Counted from the stretch's first letter, positions 1 to 9,130 are shown. The stretch is DNA of 64,000 nt from Kaistia terrae (GCF_026344005.1 NZ_JAPKNH010000008.1:62001-126000), one strand, 5' to 3'. Program-made: numbers and translations. Notes: generated from the letters alone by a model not told the origin.

Positions 1-35
1 GGAGAGGTGAAGAACTCCACGGCGCGACGCTGCCT

Positions 36-1151
36 TTAGGGCCGGAACGGCCGGCGCGGATCGGGCAACAGGAATTCCAGGAACGGCATCGCCGCGATCC
101 CCAGCAGGACCGCGTCCTGCGCGAGGGAGCCGCGCGCGATTTCGGGCAGCCAATAGGGCTGCGTCGGCTCGACCATGCGTTCCTGCCGGCCCGCGCCCAG
201 CCGCTGCACCAGCGCGTCGATCCATCCGGGCGGCAGACGGCCGCCGACATAGATATCGCGCGGCGCGATGAAGGCGGAGATGGCGATGATCGAATCCATC
301 AGATGGGCGCTGGTCTCCTCGATCCAGTTCGCGACCACGGGATGATCCGCGCCCTCCCCCTCCAGCCCCCGCAGAACCGCTGTCGAGGCGGCCTGATCCA
401 GCAGGCGCCCGTCCTCGCCCGTCCGCATGGAACCAACACGGCCCGCCTTCTGGTCGACACCGTTGAAGACGGAGCCGCCGATGATCATGCCGGCGCGTGT
501 CGAGGCGCCCAGCAGGATGTAGACGAAGCTGTCGCCGGCCTCGGCAACGCCGAACTGTCGCTCGCCTAGCGCGGCCGCGATGGTGTCGGGCTCGACGATG
601 ACCGGTAGCGGCGCCAGCGACGCGCGGACGGCATCCGCGCAATCCAACGCCGTAATCCCGACGCCCATGACACGCGCAGTCGTCTGATCCGCCAGCCGCT
701 CCAGCGCCTCGGACGCCATATCAATCACCGTCGACGCCGCATCCCCGGCCTCGACGGGGTGCTCCTTGCGGAAAAGGACATGGCCGGCGAGATCGATGGC
801 GATGAGGCGCGCCATGTCGTCGGTAACGTCGATGCCGAGCGCCACCGCCCCTTCCGCCACCATGCCGAAGCGGTTCGCGCGGGATGATTCGGCCGTTCCC
901 TCGCGAACCAGGCCATCGGCAACAAGCTTGCGGACGATGTTGGTGATGCCGGGAACGGTGAGCCCGGTCAGCTTGGCCAGCTCCAGCCGGCTCATCGCCC
1001 CTGTGCGACGCAACCCCTCCAGCGTGACGCGCAGATTGTGGTCGGCGGCATGGACGAGGTTTTGCCCGGCAGGCGAATAACCCGCCCGCTCGGACGACGC
1101 TTCCGGCGCGGGATAGGGCTGCGGGGACGAGGTAGGTTCGGTCGTCATCAT
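36..1151 (-). CDS. ROK-family transcriptional repressor
   Basis: Likely sugar-responsive repressor of the divergent transporter operon that starts at 1592. The 371-residue product has an N-terminal winged helix-turn-helix (about residues 54-77, SRLELAKLTGL then ITNIVRKL) followed by a ROK domain (about 95-360). The ROK sugar/zinc signature is eroded: where the family has ExGH and a CxCGxxGC cluster, this protein has AGRVGSM and GEDGRLLDQA, so the catalytic histidine and the zinc cysteines are missing. I chose the ATG pair at 1148-1151 because AGCAGG lies just upstream; an in-frame ATG at 1238 would add a low-complexity Arg-rich leader. Family assignment is firm; target and ligand are inferred from position. 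Confidence 0.85.
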   Translation of the reverse strand: MMTTEPTSSPQPYPAPEASSERAGYSPAGQNLVHAADHNLRVTLEGLRRTGAMSRLELAKLTGLTVPGITNIVRKLVADGLVREGTAESSRANRFGMVAEGAVALGIDVTDDMARLIAIDLAGHVLFRKEHPVEAGDAASTVIDMASEALERLADQTTARVMGVGITALDCADAVRASLAPLPVIVEPDTIAAALGERQFGVAEAGDSFVYILLGASTRAGMIIGGSVFNGVDQKAGRVGSMRTGEDGRLLDQAASTAVLRGLEGEGADHPVVANWIEETSAHLMDSIIAISAFIAPRDIYVGGRLPPGWIDALVQRLGAGRQERMVEPTQPYWLPEIARGSLAQDAVLLGIAAMPFLEFLLPDPRRPFRP

Positions 1152-1459
1152 CCTGCTTCCACGGCGATGCAACGCCCCATCGGGCCGCCCTTTGCGAGAA
1201 TTCGTCAAGGCCCCGCCCCTGCGGTCGAATCGATCCACCCGCGAAATCCGGCCCGGCCACCGGCGCGGGACCGGCTGCCCTCTTTTAGTGCATTTGGGAT
1301 CTTGCCGCTTGCTTGACTTGCCCCGCGCCGAGAGGGCGGCGCAACATTTTCAAGATGGCTGATTGACCAAGACGTTAGCTCGATCCGCCTTGGCGGTTTT
1401 AGCCGGTATCAAGCAAATATATGGCGGTGCAGCGTAGATAATCAGATGGTTCGGATGCG

Positions 1460-1488
1460 TTGACACATTAATATGTTCATCTTAGAAA
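1460..1488 (+). promoter_or_regulatory. Candidate sigma-70 promoter of the first sugar operon
   Basis: TTGACA at 1460-1465 is followed after 17 bp by TAGAAA at 1483-1488 (4 of 6 to the -10 consensus), about 100 bp before the binding-protein start. An imperfect ACAT-N4-ATGT dyad lies in the spacer and could be the repressor site. The rest of the 440-bp gap between the ROK gene and 1592 shows no gene, repeat or terminator that I recognise. Confidence 0.4.
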
Positions 1489-1591
1489 AAAAGAGGCGTC
1501 AGATCGCGGGGAAATGAACTGAAAGCCACAAAAAACAAGTAACCGCGCAAACCGGTCGCAAGTATCGGGCGGACCATCCAGGGAGAGAACC

Positions 1592-2857
1592 ATGACATTC
1601 GCATTGAAGGCGAGCGCTGGTCTATTGACCTTTGCCCTCCTGAGCGGGACGGCGATCGCCGAGCCCAAAACGAATTTGCTGCACCAATGGGCGACCGGCT
1701 CCGATGCCGCCGCCGTCGCCAAGCTGGGCGAGATGTTCACCGCCGCCGGCGGCAAATGGGAACAGACCTCGATCGCCGGCCACACGGCCAACACCCTTGC
1801 CAAGCTCCGCGCCGACGTGATCGCCGGCAATGCCCCGCCCGCTGTCCAGCTCAAGGGTCCCGAGATCGTCGAGTGGAACGCGACGGGCATGACCGCCAAT
1901 CTCGATGAGCTTGCCGCGGCCGAAGGCTGGGAAAAGGTCGTCGCGCCCGAACTGATCTCCGTGATGAAGCCGACCGGCAACTGGGTTGCCGCGCCGATGA
2001 ACATCCACCGCATCAACTGGCTGTGGTCGTCGCCGAAGGTACTCAAGGAAGCCGGCGTCGACGCTGTGCCGAAGACCTGGGCCGAGTTCAATGCGGCCTG
2101 CGAGAAGGTCGTCGCGGCGGGCAAGATCTGCATCGCCCATTCGACCGCCGACTGGACCGATTCGACCGTGTTCGAAGTGGTCGTCTACGGCCAGGACATC
2201 GATCTCTACAAGAAGGCCTTCGTCGAGGGCGACGTCGATGCCCTGCGTAGCGAAGGTATGGTCAAGGCCCTGACCCAGCTTCGCCTGATGACGTCGAAAT
2301 ACATGGATCCCGGCATGGTTGGGCGCGATTGGGACACCATGTCGGCCATGGTCGGCAAGGGCGACGCCGCCTTCCACATCATGGGCGACTGGACCATCGG
2401 CCTCTTGACCGCGGCCGGCTTCAAGGAAGGCACCGACTACACCTGCAGCCAGGCGCCGACCGACTGGGGCAAGCCGGGCTTCATCCTGAACGCCGACTCG
2501 GTCGTGTTCTTCACCCAGAAGGACCCGGACTACGTCTCCGGCCAGCAACTGCTCGCCAAGACGATCCTGTCGCCGGAATTCCAGACCGCCTTCAACCAGG
2601 CCAAGGGTTCGATCCCGGCCCGGATGGACGTCGACCTGTCGTCCGGCTTCAACCCCTGCCAGCAGCTGTCCCAGAAGGATCTGCAGGCATCGATCGATGG
2701 CGGCACGCTGGTCCGCTCGATGGCCCACAACATGACGATCCCGCAGAAGTACCGCGGCGCGATCATGGACACGGTCACCGAGTTCGTGAACACGCCCGCC
2801 ATGACGCCGGAACAGGCGGCCACCGCGATCGCGGATGCCGTCGAGGCCCAGATGTAA
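1592..2857 (+). CDS. CUT1 sugar ABC transporter, periplasmic binding protein (GtsA-like)
   Basis: Captures a sugar in the periplasm and delivers it to the permease pair encoded next. The 421-residue protein begins with a signal peptide (basic start, hydrophobic core, cleavage expected after AIA near residue 23) and matches the extracellular solute-binding family 1, closest in feel to glucose/mannose binding proteins of the GtsA type (LHQWATGSD start, MNIHRINWLW and GDWTIG segments). Four cysteines in the second half could form disulfides. GGGAGAG at 1581-1587 supports the start. It heads an operon of binding protein, two permeases, ATPase, SDR, isomerase and SDR; substrate is probably an aldose, by inference from the xylose-dehydrogenase-like SDR downstream. 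Confidence 0.88.
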   Translation: MTFALKASAGLLTFALLSGTAIAEPKTNLLHQWATGSDAAAVAKLGEMFTAAGGKWEQTSIAGHTANTLAKLRADVIAGNAPPAVQLKGPEIVEWNATGMTANLDELAAAEGWEKVVAPELISVMKPTGNWVAAPMNIHRINWLWSSPKVLKEAGVDAVPKTWAEFNAACEKVVAAGKICIAHSTADWTDSTVFEVVVYGQDIDLYKKAFVEGDVDALRSEGMVKALTQLRLMTSKYMDPGMVGRDWDTMSAMVGKGDAAFHIMGDWTIGLLTAAGFKEGTDYTCSQAPTDWGKPGFILNADSVVFFTQKDPDYVSGQQLLAKTILSPEFQTAFNQAKGSIPARMDVDLSSGFNPCQQLSQKDLQASIDGGTLVRSMAHNMTIPQKYRGAIMDTVTEFVNTPAMTPEQAATAIADAVEAQM

Positions 2858-2940
2858 CGACGTCTCCGGGCGCGATGCCTCGGCGTCGCGCCCGATCCTT
2901 CGTTGCATCAAGTCACATCGATCTTGAAACACCAGCGCCA

Positions 2941-3070
2941 TTCTCACCGCTCGCCTCACGGGAGAGGTCGACGCACGCAGGGCGGCGGGTGAGGGTTTAC
3001 GGCCTCACCGGATGGTTCCCTAAACCCTCACCCGGCTCTTCGAGCCGACCTCTCCCGCCGGGAGAGGTGA
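2941..3070. repeat. Intergenic palindromic repeat, family 'CTCACC' copy 1
   Basis: About 130 bp containing inverted arms built on ctcacc...ggtgag and cctctcccg...cgggagagg. It closely matches the copy at 7965-8093 (both contain CCCTAAACCCTCACCCGG and end GGAGAGGTGA). It fills the gap between the binding-protein and permease genes of one operon, so it is probably transcribed and could stabilise the upstream mRNA or attenuate read-through. The first ten bases of the window (ggagaggtga) are the end of another copy. Confidence 0.75.
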
Positions 3071-3119
3071 TAGCCAGATTCACCAAGGTGGATACGGCTC
3101 ACAACGGACAGGGCCAGTA

Positions 3120-4067
3120 ATGTCGAGCATCGATACGGATGTCGGCCGGAGAACCGGGCAGGCCAATCCGGGACCCTCATGGCGCGAGCGCCTGACCAAG
3201 GCCTTGCCTATCTTCGTTCTCGTACCGTCGCTCGCGGCGTCGTTTGTCTACATCTTCGTCTTCACGAGCTGGACGCTGTACATCTCGCTGTCCAATTCGT
3301 CGCTGTTGCCGAGCTATGGCTTTGTCGGTCTCGACAATTACGCCTCGCTCTGGAGCAACCGGCGCTGGAACATCGCCTACAGCAACCTGTTCTTCTTCTC
3401 CGCCTTCTACATTGTCGGCGCCATGGCGATCGGCCTGGCCCTCGCCATCCTGATCGACCAGCGCGTGCGCGGCGAGGCGATGTGGCGGACGATCTTCCTC
3501 TATCCGCTCGCCGTCTCGTTCATCGTCACCGGCACGGTCTGGAGCTGGCTCTATAATCCCGTCGACGGCATCCAGATGCTGGTCAGGAGCCTCGGCTGGA
3601 CGAATTTCAACTTCGCCCTCGCCTCCGACCGCAACACGGCCATCTACGCGATCATCATCACCGGAATATGGCAAAGCTCCGGCTTCGCCATGGCGCTGTT
3701 TCTCGCCGGATTGCGCTCAGTCGACCAGGACCTGATCAAGGCGGCGCAGATCGACGGCGCGTCGACCTTCCGCACCTATCGCAAGGTGATCCTGCCGGTG
3801 ATTGCGCCGATCTTCCTCGCGGTCGCGGTGATCCAGATCCAGTTCGCCATCAAGACCTTCGATCTCGTCGCGGCGCTGACGCGAGGCGGCCCGGGCATCT
3901 CGACCACCTTCCCGGCGATCTATGTCTACGACCTGATGTTCCAGCGCGGCCAGATCGGCGAAGGCGCCGCCGCCGCCATGATGATGCTGGCCGCCCTTGC
4001 CGTCGTGCTGGTGCCCTACTCGTTCTACGTCGTCTGGCGTCACCGCAAGGAGAGCCGTCATGGCTGA
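3120..4067 (+). CDS. CUT1 sugar ABC transporter permease 1
   Basis: Inner-membrane subunit (MalF/UgpA type, 315 residues) forming the translocation channel with the product of the next gene. After a soluble N-terminus there are about six hydrophobic segments, the first at about residues 28-48. The cytoplasmic EAA loop that docks on the ATPase is visible at about residues 205-230 (IKAAQIDGAS then VILPVIAP). The gene lies behind a repeat-filled gap after the binding protein, and its last codons overlap the next permease by 8 bp (ATGGCTGA), which implies translational coupling. Confidence 0.9.
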   Translation: MSSIDTDVGRRTGQANPGPSWRERLTKALPIFVLVPSLAASFVYIFVFTSWTLYISLSNSSLLPSYGFVGLDNYASLWSNRRWNIAYSNLFFFSAFYIVGAMAIGLALAILIDQRVRGEAMWRTIFLYPLAVSFIVTGTVWSWLYNPVDGIQMLVRSLGWTNFNFALASDRNTAIYAIIITGIWQSSGFAMALFLAGLRSVDQDLIKAAQIDGASTFRTYRKVILPVIAPIFLAVAVIQIQFAIKTFDLVAALTRGGPGISTTFPAIYVYDLMFQRGQIGEGAAAAMMMLAALAVVLVPYSFYVVWRHRKESRHG

Positions 4068-4962
4068 TGTCGCGCTCGACCGGGCCCATGACCGCGAGGC
4101 CACGATGGCCGGCCGGCGGCATTTTGCCAGCCGCGTGATCATCTATGCGCTGCTGACCATTTTCGCGGTCATCTACCTCGTGCCGTTGCTGATCCTCGTC
4201 TTCAACTCGTTTCGCGAGCAGCCGGAGATCGCCCGCAACGGCCTGATCGCCTTCCCCCGCAGCTTCCAGCTCACCGCCTGGGCCGACGCCTGGAGCACCT
4301 ATTGCATAGGCGGCACCTGCGAGGGCATGCGCCGCAATTTCATGAACTCGCTCTGGATGGCGATCCCGGCGACAATCATCTCGACCATGCTCGGCGCCAT
4401 GAACGGCTACGTACTGTCAAAATGGCGTTTTCGCGGATCGGATGTGCTTTTCACGCTGATGCTGCTCGGCGTCTTCATGCCGGGCCAGATCGCGCTGATG
4501 CCCTGGGCCTTCATCCTCGGCAAGCTCGGCCTGACCAACTCGACCTACGGGCTGATCCTCGTCCACGTCGTGCAGGGCATCTCATTCACCACCCTGTTCT
4601 GCCGCAACTACTACGTCTCGATCCCGGACGACCTGATCAAGGCGGCGCGCATCGACGGCGCCGGCTTCTGGCGGATCTTCCGCAAGATCATCCTGCCGCT
4701 GTCGCCGCCGATCCTGATCGTCACCGTGATCTGGCAGTTCACCGGCATCTGGAACGAATATCTGTTCGGCGTCGTGTTCACCTCGGGCCGCGAACAGCCG
4801 ATCACCGCCGCCCTCGTGGCGCTGACCGCGAGCGGCACCAATGTCCGCGCCTATGACGTGATGAGCGCCGCCGTGCTGATCGGCGCCCTGCCGCCGCTGC
4901 TCGTCTACTTCCTCGGCGGCAAATATTTCGTCCGTGGCCTGACCCAAGGCGCGATCAAATGA
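4060..4962 (+). CDS. CUT1 sugar ABC transporter permease 2
   Basis: Second channel subunit (MalG/UgpE type, 300 residues). It has six predicted membrane segments, starting about residue 27, and an EAA loop (IKAARIDGAG then IILPLSPP, about residues 193-220). The start at 4060 is chosen because it gives the 8-bp overlap with the upstream permease stop and removes 21 residues of non-hydrophobic, out-of-frame-looking leader. The C-terminus FVRGLTQGAIK is typical of this subunit. The ATPase gene follows 61 bp later. Confidence 0.9.
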   Translation: MADVALDRAHDREATMAGRRHFASRVIIYALLTIFAVIYLVPLLILVFNSFREQPEIARNGLIAFPRSFQLTAWADAWSTYCIGGTCEGMRRNFMNSLWMAIPATIISTMLGAMNGYVLSKWRFRGSDVLFTLMLLGVFMPGQIALMPWAFILGKLGLTNSTYGLILVHVVQGISFTTLFCRNYYVSIPDDLIKAARIDGAGFWRIFRKIILPLSPPILIVTVIWQFTGIWNEYLFGVVFTSGREQPITAALVALTASGTNVRAYDVMSAAVLIGALPPLLVYFLGGKYFVRGLTQGAIK

Positions 4963-5023
4963 GGCGCGATCCAGTGATCCGCGCGAAGCAAGACCCGGTC
5001 GCGACCCAATCGATGAGGCCTGC

Positions 5024-6133
5024 ATGTCGTCCCTGACCATCCGCAATCTGCGCAAGAGCTTTGGGGCCGTCGAGGTCCTGAAGGGCATCAACATCGAGGC
5101 GCAAGCGGGCGAATTCATTGCGCTGGTTGGTCCGTCCGGCTGCGGAAAATCGACCCTGCTCGCCATGATCGCCGGGCTCGAAACAGTGTCTGAGGGCGAG
5201 ATCCGCATCGGCGACCGGCTGGTCAATTCGGTCGCGCCGAAAGACCGCGACATCGCCATGGTGTTCCAGTCCTACGCGCTCTACCCCACCATGACCGTGC
5301 GCGAAAACATCACCTTCGGCATGGAAAGCCGGGGCGTGCCGAAGCCGCAGCGCGACGAGGCAGTGAAGCGGGTCTCCGCCCTGCTGCAGATCGAGCCGCT
5401 GCTCGGTCGCAAGCCCGGCCAGCTTTCCGGCGGCCAGCGCCAGCGCGTCGCCATGGGCCGCGCGCTGGTGCGCGACCCAAAGCTGTTCCTGTTCGACGAG
5501 CCGCTTTCCAACCTCGACGCCAAGCTTCGCGTCGATATGCGCACCGAGATCAAGAAGCTGCACCACCGCGTCGGCAAGACCACGGTCTATGTCACGCATG
5601 ACCAGGTCGAAGCGATGACCCTCGCCTCGCGCATCGCCGTGATGCACCAGGGCCAGGTGCAGCAATTCGACGAGCCACAGACGGTCTATGACCGGCCGGC
5701 CAACATGTTCGTCGCCGGCTTCATGGGCTCGCCTGCAATGAACTTCATTCCCGCCGAAGTCGGCACAGACACGGATGGCAAGCCCGCCGTCTCGATCAAG
5801 ACGGCAGGCGCCAGCACGACGATGCTGGCGCTGCATGAGGGTGTCAGCGGGATCTCCACCCGCAACGTCATCCTCGGCGTCAGGCCCGAGCACATCTTCC
5901 GCTACTCGCCGGAACTGAAGGCAGCGAAACCCTCCATCGCCAAGGTCGACGCTCCCGTCGAAATGGTGGAGCCGACCGGGGCCGAGACGATCGGCTTCAT
6001 GCGCTTCGGCGATCTGGAGGTTGTCGGGAGATTCGACCCGGACGAAGCGCCGCGCATGGGCGAGACGATCACGCTCGGCATCGACATGTCCCATGCCTGC
6101 CTGTTCGACCCGATCACCAAGAAGCTCCTCTGA
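5024..6133 (+). CDS. CUT1 sugar ABC transporter ATPase (MalK/UgpC type)
   Basis: Energises uptake through the preceding permeases. The 369-residue protein carries Walker A GPSGCGKST (residues 36-44), the signature LSGGQRQRV (about 132-140), Walker B LFLFDEP, a D-loop SNLDA and a THD switch histidine, followed by the C-terminal regulatory OB/TOBE domain normal for MalK-like proteins. It lies between the permeases and an SDR gene, all on one strand with short gaps. It is one of only two CUT1-type ATPases in the window, whereas there are four CUT1 permease pairs, so it may also serve the ATPase-less systems; that is inference. Confidence 0.93.
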   Translation: MSSLTIRNLRKSFGAVEVLKGINIEAQAGEFIALVGPSGCGKSTLLAMIAGLETVSEGEIRIGDRLVNSVAPKDRDIAMVFQSYALYPTMTVRENITFGMESRGVPKPQRDEAVKRVSALLQIEPLLGRKPGQLSGGQRQRVAMGRALVRDPKLFLFDEPLSNLDAKLRVDMRTEIKKLHHRVGKTTVYVTHDQVEAMTLASRIAVMHQGQVQQFDEPQTVYDRPANMFVAGFMGSPAMNFIPAEVGTDTDGKPAVSIKTAGASTTMLALHEGVSGISTRNVILGVRPEHIFRYSPELKAAKPSIAKVDAPVEMVEPTGAETIGFMRFGDLEVVGRFDPDEAPRMGETITLGIDMSHACLFDPITKKLL

Positions 6134-6158
6134 GACCCCACCGGACAGGCCAGCCTCC

Positions 6159-6923
6159 ATGACTTTTGCCAACTACCCCAGTCTCTCCGGGCGCGTCGTC
6201 TTTGTGACCGGCGGCGCCTCCGGCATCGGAGCCGACATCGTTCGCGCCTTTACCGGATCGGGGGCCAAAGTCGCCTTCGTCGATATCCAGGAAGAAGCCG
6301 GCCAGGCGCTCGCCGCCGACCTCGCCGGCGCGGAACATGGCCCACGTTTCTTCCGCTGCGATCTCACCGACATCGAGGCGACACGGGCCATCATCGCCGA
6401 AGTGGGTCGCCAGTTGGGGCCGATCGGCGTGCTCGTCAACAACGCCGCGAATGACGACCGGCACGAGATCGACGATGTGACGCCCGAATATTGGGACTGG
6501 TCGCAGTCGATCAACCTTCGCCCGCAATTCTTTACAGCCCAGGCCGTGCGACCGCAGATGCAGGCGCTTGGCGGTGGCTCGATCATCAATTTCTCGTCGA
6601 TCGCCTGGCGCGGCGGCGCGCCAAACATGCCTTCCTACACCACGGCCAAGGCGGCGGTGCTCGGCCTGACGCGCAGCCTGGCGCGCGCTTTTGGGGCCGA
6701 CAACATCCGCGTCAACGCGATCGAGCCCGGCGCCGTGATGACCGAAAAGCAGCACGCGCTCTGGTATCCGACGCCGGAAAGCGTCGAGGCCATGGTCAGC
6801 CGCCAATGTATCCGCACCGTCCTTCTCGGCGAGGAGATCGCGCGCACCGCGCTCTTCCTCGGCGCCGATGACAGCCGGATGATCACCAAGCAATCCATCA
6901 CCGTCGATGGCGGCCTCCGCTAA
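6159..6923 (+). CDS. SDR-family aldose 1-dehydrogenase, XylB (Caulobacter)-like
   Basis: Probable NAD-dependent oxidation of an aldose to its lactone. This 254-residue short-chain dehydrogenase has the TGGASGIG nucleotide-binding turn, the NNA motif (VLVNNAANDDRH), the catalytic Ser (INFSSIAW) and Tyr-x3-Lys (YTTAK). From memory, the line of motifs YPSLxG, CDLTDIEATRA, NNAxNDDRH, YWD, INFxSIxW and the WY.TPE stretch closely resembles the D-xylose 1-dehydrogenase of Caulobacter. The start at 6159 follows the ATPase by 25 bp and begins at the family's YPSL segment. The link to pentose oxidation fits the upstream sugar transporter but the exact substrate is not provable here. Confidence 0.8.
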   Translation: MTFANYPSLSGRVVFVTGGASGIGADIVRAFTGSGAKVAFVDIQEEAGQALAADLAGAEHGPRFFRCDLTDIEATRAIIAEVGRQLGPIGVLVNNAANDDRHEIDDVTPEYWDWSQSINLRPQFFTAQAVRPQMQALGGGSIINFSSIAWRGGAPNMPSYTTAKAAVLGLTRSLARAFGADNIRVNAIEPGAVMTEKQHALWYPTPESVEAMVSRQCIRTVLLGEEIARTALFLGADDSRMITKQSITVDGGLR

Positions 6924-6966
6924 GTCGCACCGCCCGAAAGCATCCCTTCGCCAGATCGGAATCGCC

Positions 6967-7950
6967 ATGCTGCAAGTCGGACTGAACCCGTACGGATTGA
7001 CCTACTATCTCGGCCTGCAGGGTCACGGTACGCCGCGAGCCAACCCGGACGGGCGCGGGCTCGACGGGTTTGTCGACCTTGCCGAAGAGCTGGGTGCGAA
7101 AACGCTGGAGATCTTCGAGCCCTGGATCGCGCGCCTCGACGACAGCGAAGTCGCGGCGCTGAAGGCCCGGCTTGCCGCGCTCGGCATGACGCCGGTGATC
7201 AGCAGCGGCCTGAACCACGGCCCGCTCGACAGCGCGTTTCACTCCGCTGAAAGGCTGGATGCCAAGCTGATCCGCGTCTGCCTGACCTCGGTGCTCTGCG
7301 GCGACCGCAACGCCTGGGGCGAGAAATGGCATGAGCTGGTGCGCGGCGTGCATGCGTCGCTGGCGCTCTATGCCCCGCGCGCGGAGGCCGAGGGCCGTAC
7401 GATGGTGATCGAAAACCATCAGGATTTCACCAGCGATGAACTGGTCGGGCTTTGCGAGGAAGCGGGACCCAGTGTCGGCATCTGCTACGACACCGGCAAC
7501 ACGCTGCCGGTCGGCGAGGCGCCGCTCGATTTTACCCGACGCATCGCGCCCTGGGTCCGGCACGTGCACCTCAAGGACTACAACGCCCAGTTCACCGACG
7601 AGGGCTTTCGCCTGGTCCGCTGCGCCATCGGCGACGGCGCGGTGCCGTTTCGCGACGTGCTGGCGATTCTGGCCGAGCATCATCCGAAATTGACCGCCGT
7701 GCTGGAGCCCGGCGCGCTCGATGTCCGCAATGTGCGGCTGCTGACGCCGGACTGGTGGAACGGCTATGCGCCGCGCGCCGCCCGCTCGCTCGCCGCCTGC
7801 CTTCTGGCTGCCCGGCGAAACCGTCTCGCCGACGACGCCGACTATCGCACCCCCTGGGAGCGCGGCGAGGACGGCGCTCTCGTCGAATACGAACTCGCCA
7901 TGATCCGCAAGAGCGTCGCCAACATGCAGGCGCTAGGCGTCATGGGCTGA
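6967..7950 (+). CDS. TIM-barrel sugar (phosphate) isomerase/epimerase
   Basis: Member of the AP-endonuclease-2/xylose-isomerase-like TIM-barrel superfamily, 327 residues, likely acting on a sugar or keto-sugar produced in this operon. The metal-ligand set is visible in order: Glu in VIENH, Asp in CYDTGN, His in HVHLKD and Glu in VLEPGA. The start ATG at 6967 begins the first barrel strand (LQVGLNPYG); the longer reading from 6907 would overlap the upstream SDR by 17 bp and add a basic leader. The reaction is unknown; many relatives are annotated only as sugar phosphate isomerase/epimerase. Confidence 0.75.
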   Translation: MLQVGLNPYGLTYYLGLQGHGTPRANPDGRGLDGFVDLAEELGAKTLEIFEPWIARLDDSEVAALKARLAALGMTPVISSGLNHGPLDSAFHSAERLDAKLIRVCLTSVLCGDRNAWGEKWHELVRGVHASLALYAPRAEAEGRTMVIENHQDFTSDELVGLCEEAGPSVGICYDTGNTLPVGEAPLDFTRRIAPWVRHVHLKDYNAQFTDEGFRLVRCAIGDGAVPFRDVLAILAEHHPKLTAVLEPGALDVRNVRLLTPDWWNGYAPRAARSLAACLLAARRNRLADDADYRTPWERGEDGALVEYELAMIRKSVANMQALGVMG

Positions 7951-7964
7951 ACCACGGGGAGGTC

Positions 7965-8093
7965 TTACACCGCTCGCCTCGCGGAAGAGGTCGACGGCCG
8001 CAGGCCGGCGGGTGAGGGTTTAGGGCCTCACCGGAGAATTCCCTAAACCCTCACCCGGAGCTTCGCTCCGACCTCTCCTTCAGGGAGAGGTGA
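7965..8093. repeat. Intergenic palindromic repeat, family 'CTCACC' copy 2
   Basis: Near-copy of the element at 2941-3070, again placed inside the same operon, between the isomerase stop and the next SDR. It contains the inverted pair CTCACCCGGAG...CTCC and ends GGGAGAGGTGA. The shared core in the two copies is CCCTAAACCCTCACCCGG. Either copy would form a stable RNA hairpin if transcribed. Confidence 0.75.
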
Positions 8094-8128
8094 CGAACAG
8101 AACCCTCGCACATAACAGGAGCTCGCCA

Positions 8129-8938
8129 ATGAGCAAGGAACTCGCCGGAAAAGTCATCTTCGTCACCGGCTCGGGTCGCGGCCTCGGCCGCACCATGGCC
8201 GAGAAATTGGCCAGCCTCGGCGCCGACGTCGCCATCCATGATCTCGAATGGACAGGCCCGGCCAAGTATGGCGAGGCGAAGGACATGGGCGAAGTCGCCG
8301 AGCAGATCGCCAAGCACGGCGTCCGCACCGTCGCCGTCACCGGCAATATCGGCGATCCGGAAGCCGTGAAGAAGATGAAGGCGGAGATCGAGGCCAAGCT
8401 CGGCACCGTCAACGTGCTGGTCAATTGCGCCGGCGGCGACATCGGCGCTTCCGGCAACAAGCCGAAGCCGAACGACGCGCTCAATATCTCGTTCGAGGAC
8501 ATCCAGGTCCTGACCAACAACAATTTGATCGGCACCATGCTGGTCTGCCAGGCGTTCGTGCCGGCGATGGTGGCGGCGGGCAGCGGCTCGGTCATCAACA
8601 TCGCCTCGGCGGCGGCGCATATGGGGTGCTCGCCGGAAGTGGTCTATTCGACGCTGAAGGCGGCCGTCGTGCATTACACGCGCTGCCTCGCCAAGGAGCT
8701 CTATGAGCAGGGCGTACGGATCAACGCCGTCAGCCCCGGTCCGACCAAGTCGGCCCGCTTCCAGGCAACGCGCGTCGTCGATCCGGCCAAGATGGATTCG
8801 TCAGGCGTTTCGTTCAACCGCTACGCGGAACCGTCCGAAATCGCCGACGCGGTCGCGTTCCTCGCCGGACCCGGCTCAAAATTCATCAACGGCCAGGTGA
8901 TCCGCGTCGACGGCGGTCTGACGCTGTTCCCGGGGTAA
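8129..8938 (+). CDS. SDR-family oxidoreductase
   Basis: NAD(P)-dependent short-chain dehydrogenase of 269 residues. It shows TGSGRGLG near the N-terminus, the NCAGG equivalent of the NNAG motif, a catalytic Ser in INIASAA and Tyr-x3-Lys in YSTLK, and a C-terminal VIRVDGGLTLFPG. ATG at 8129 has AGGAG 10 bp upstream; the extra 13 residues upstream lie in the repeat. It ends the first sugar operon and is the second SDR in it, so it may act on a later pathway intermediate; the substrate is unknown. Confidence 0.8.
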   Translation: MSKELAGKVIFVTGSGRGLGRTMAEKLASLGADVAIHDLEWTGPAKYGEAKDMGEVAEQIAKHGVRTVAVTGNIGDPEAVKKMKAEIEAKLGTVNVLVNCAGGDIGASGNKPKPNDALNISFEDIQVLTNNNLIGTMLVCQAFVPAMVAAGSGSVINIASAAAHMGCSPEVVYSTLKAAVVHYTRCLAKELYEQGVRINAVSPGPTKSARFQATRVVDPAKMDSSGVSFNRYAEPSEIADAVAFLAGPGSKFINGQVIRVDGGLTLFPG

Positions 8939-9025
8939 GGGTTTCGCTTTGGGGCGGAGGGTGGCCCCGGAAGGGTCACCCTTTCGATTGACCGGTGTCT
9001 TGCTCGACGCTAGCCCCGCGCTCGG

Positions 9026-9130
9026 CGTCATCCCGGCCCCCGAGCCGGGATCCATTCAGCCGGAGCCCCATTCCACGCGGACCTCCCGATGGCTCAGCGG
9101 CATGGATCCCTGCTTTCGCAGGGATGACGG
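9026..9130. repeat. Intergenic repeat of the 'CGTCATCC' family
   Basis: A roughly 105-bp unit bounded by CGTCATCCC and GGGATGACGG, with internal ggatcc-containing arms (gagccgggatcc and catggatccctgc). Related units occur at 54946-55039, 59542-59643 and in the 59745-60215 tandem array. It fills most of the gap (8939-9230) between the convergent SDR and TamB genes; bases 9177-9227 hold a degenerate piece of the cctctcccg palindrome. No gene is seen in the gap. Confidence 0.7.
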
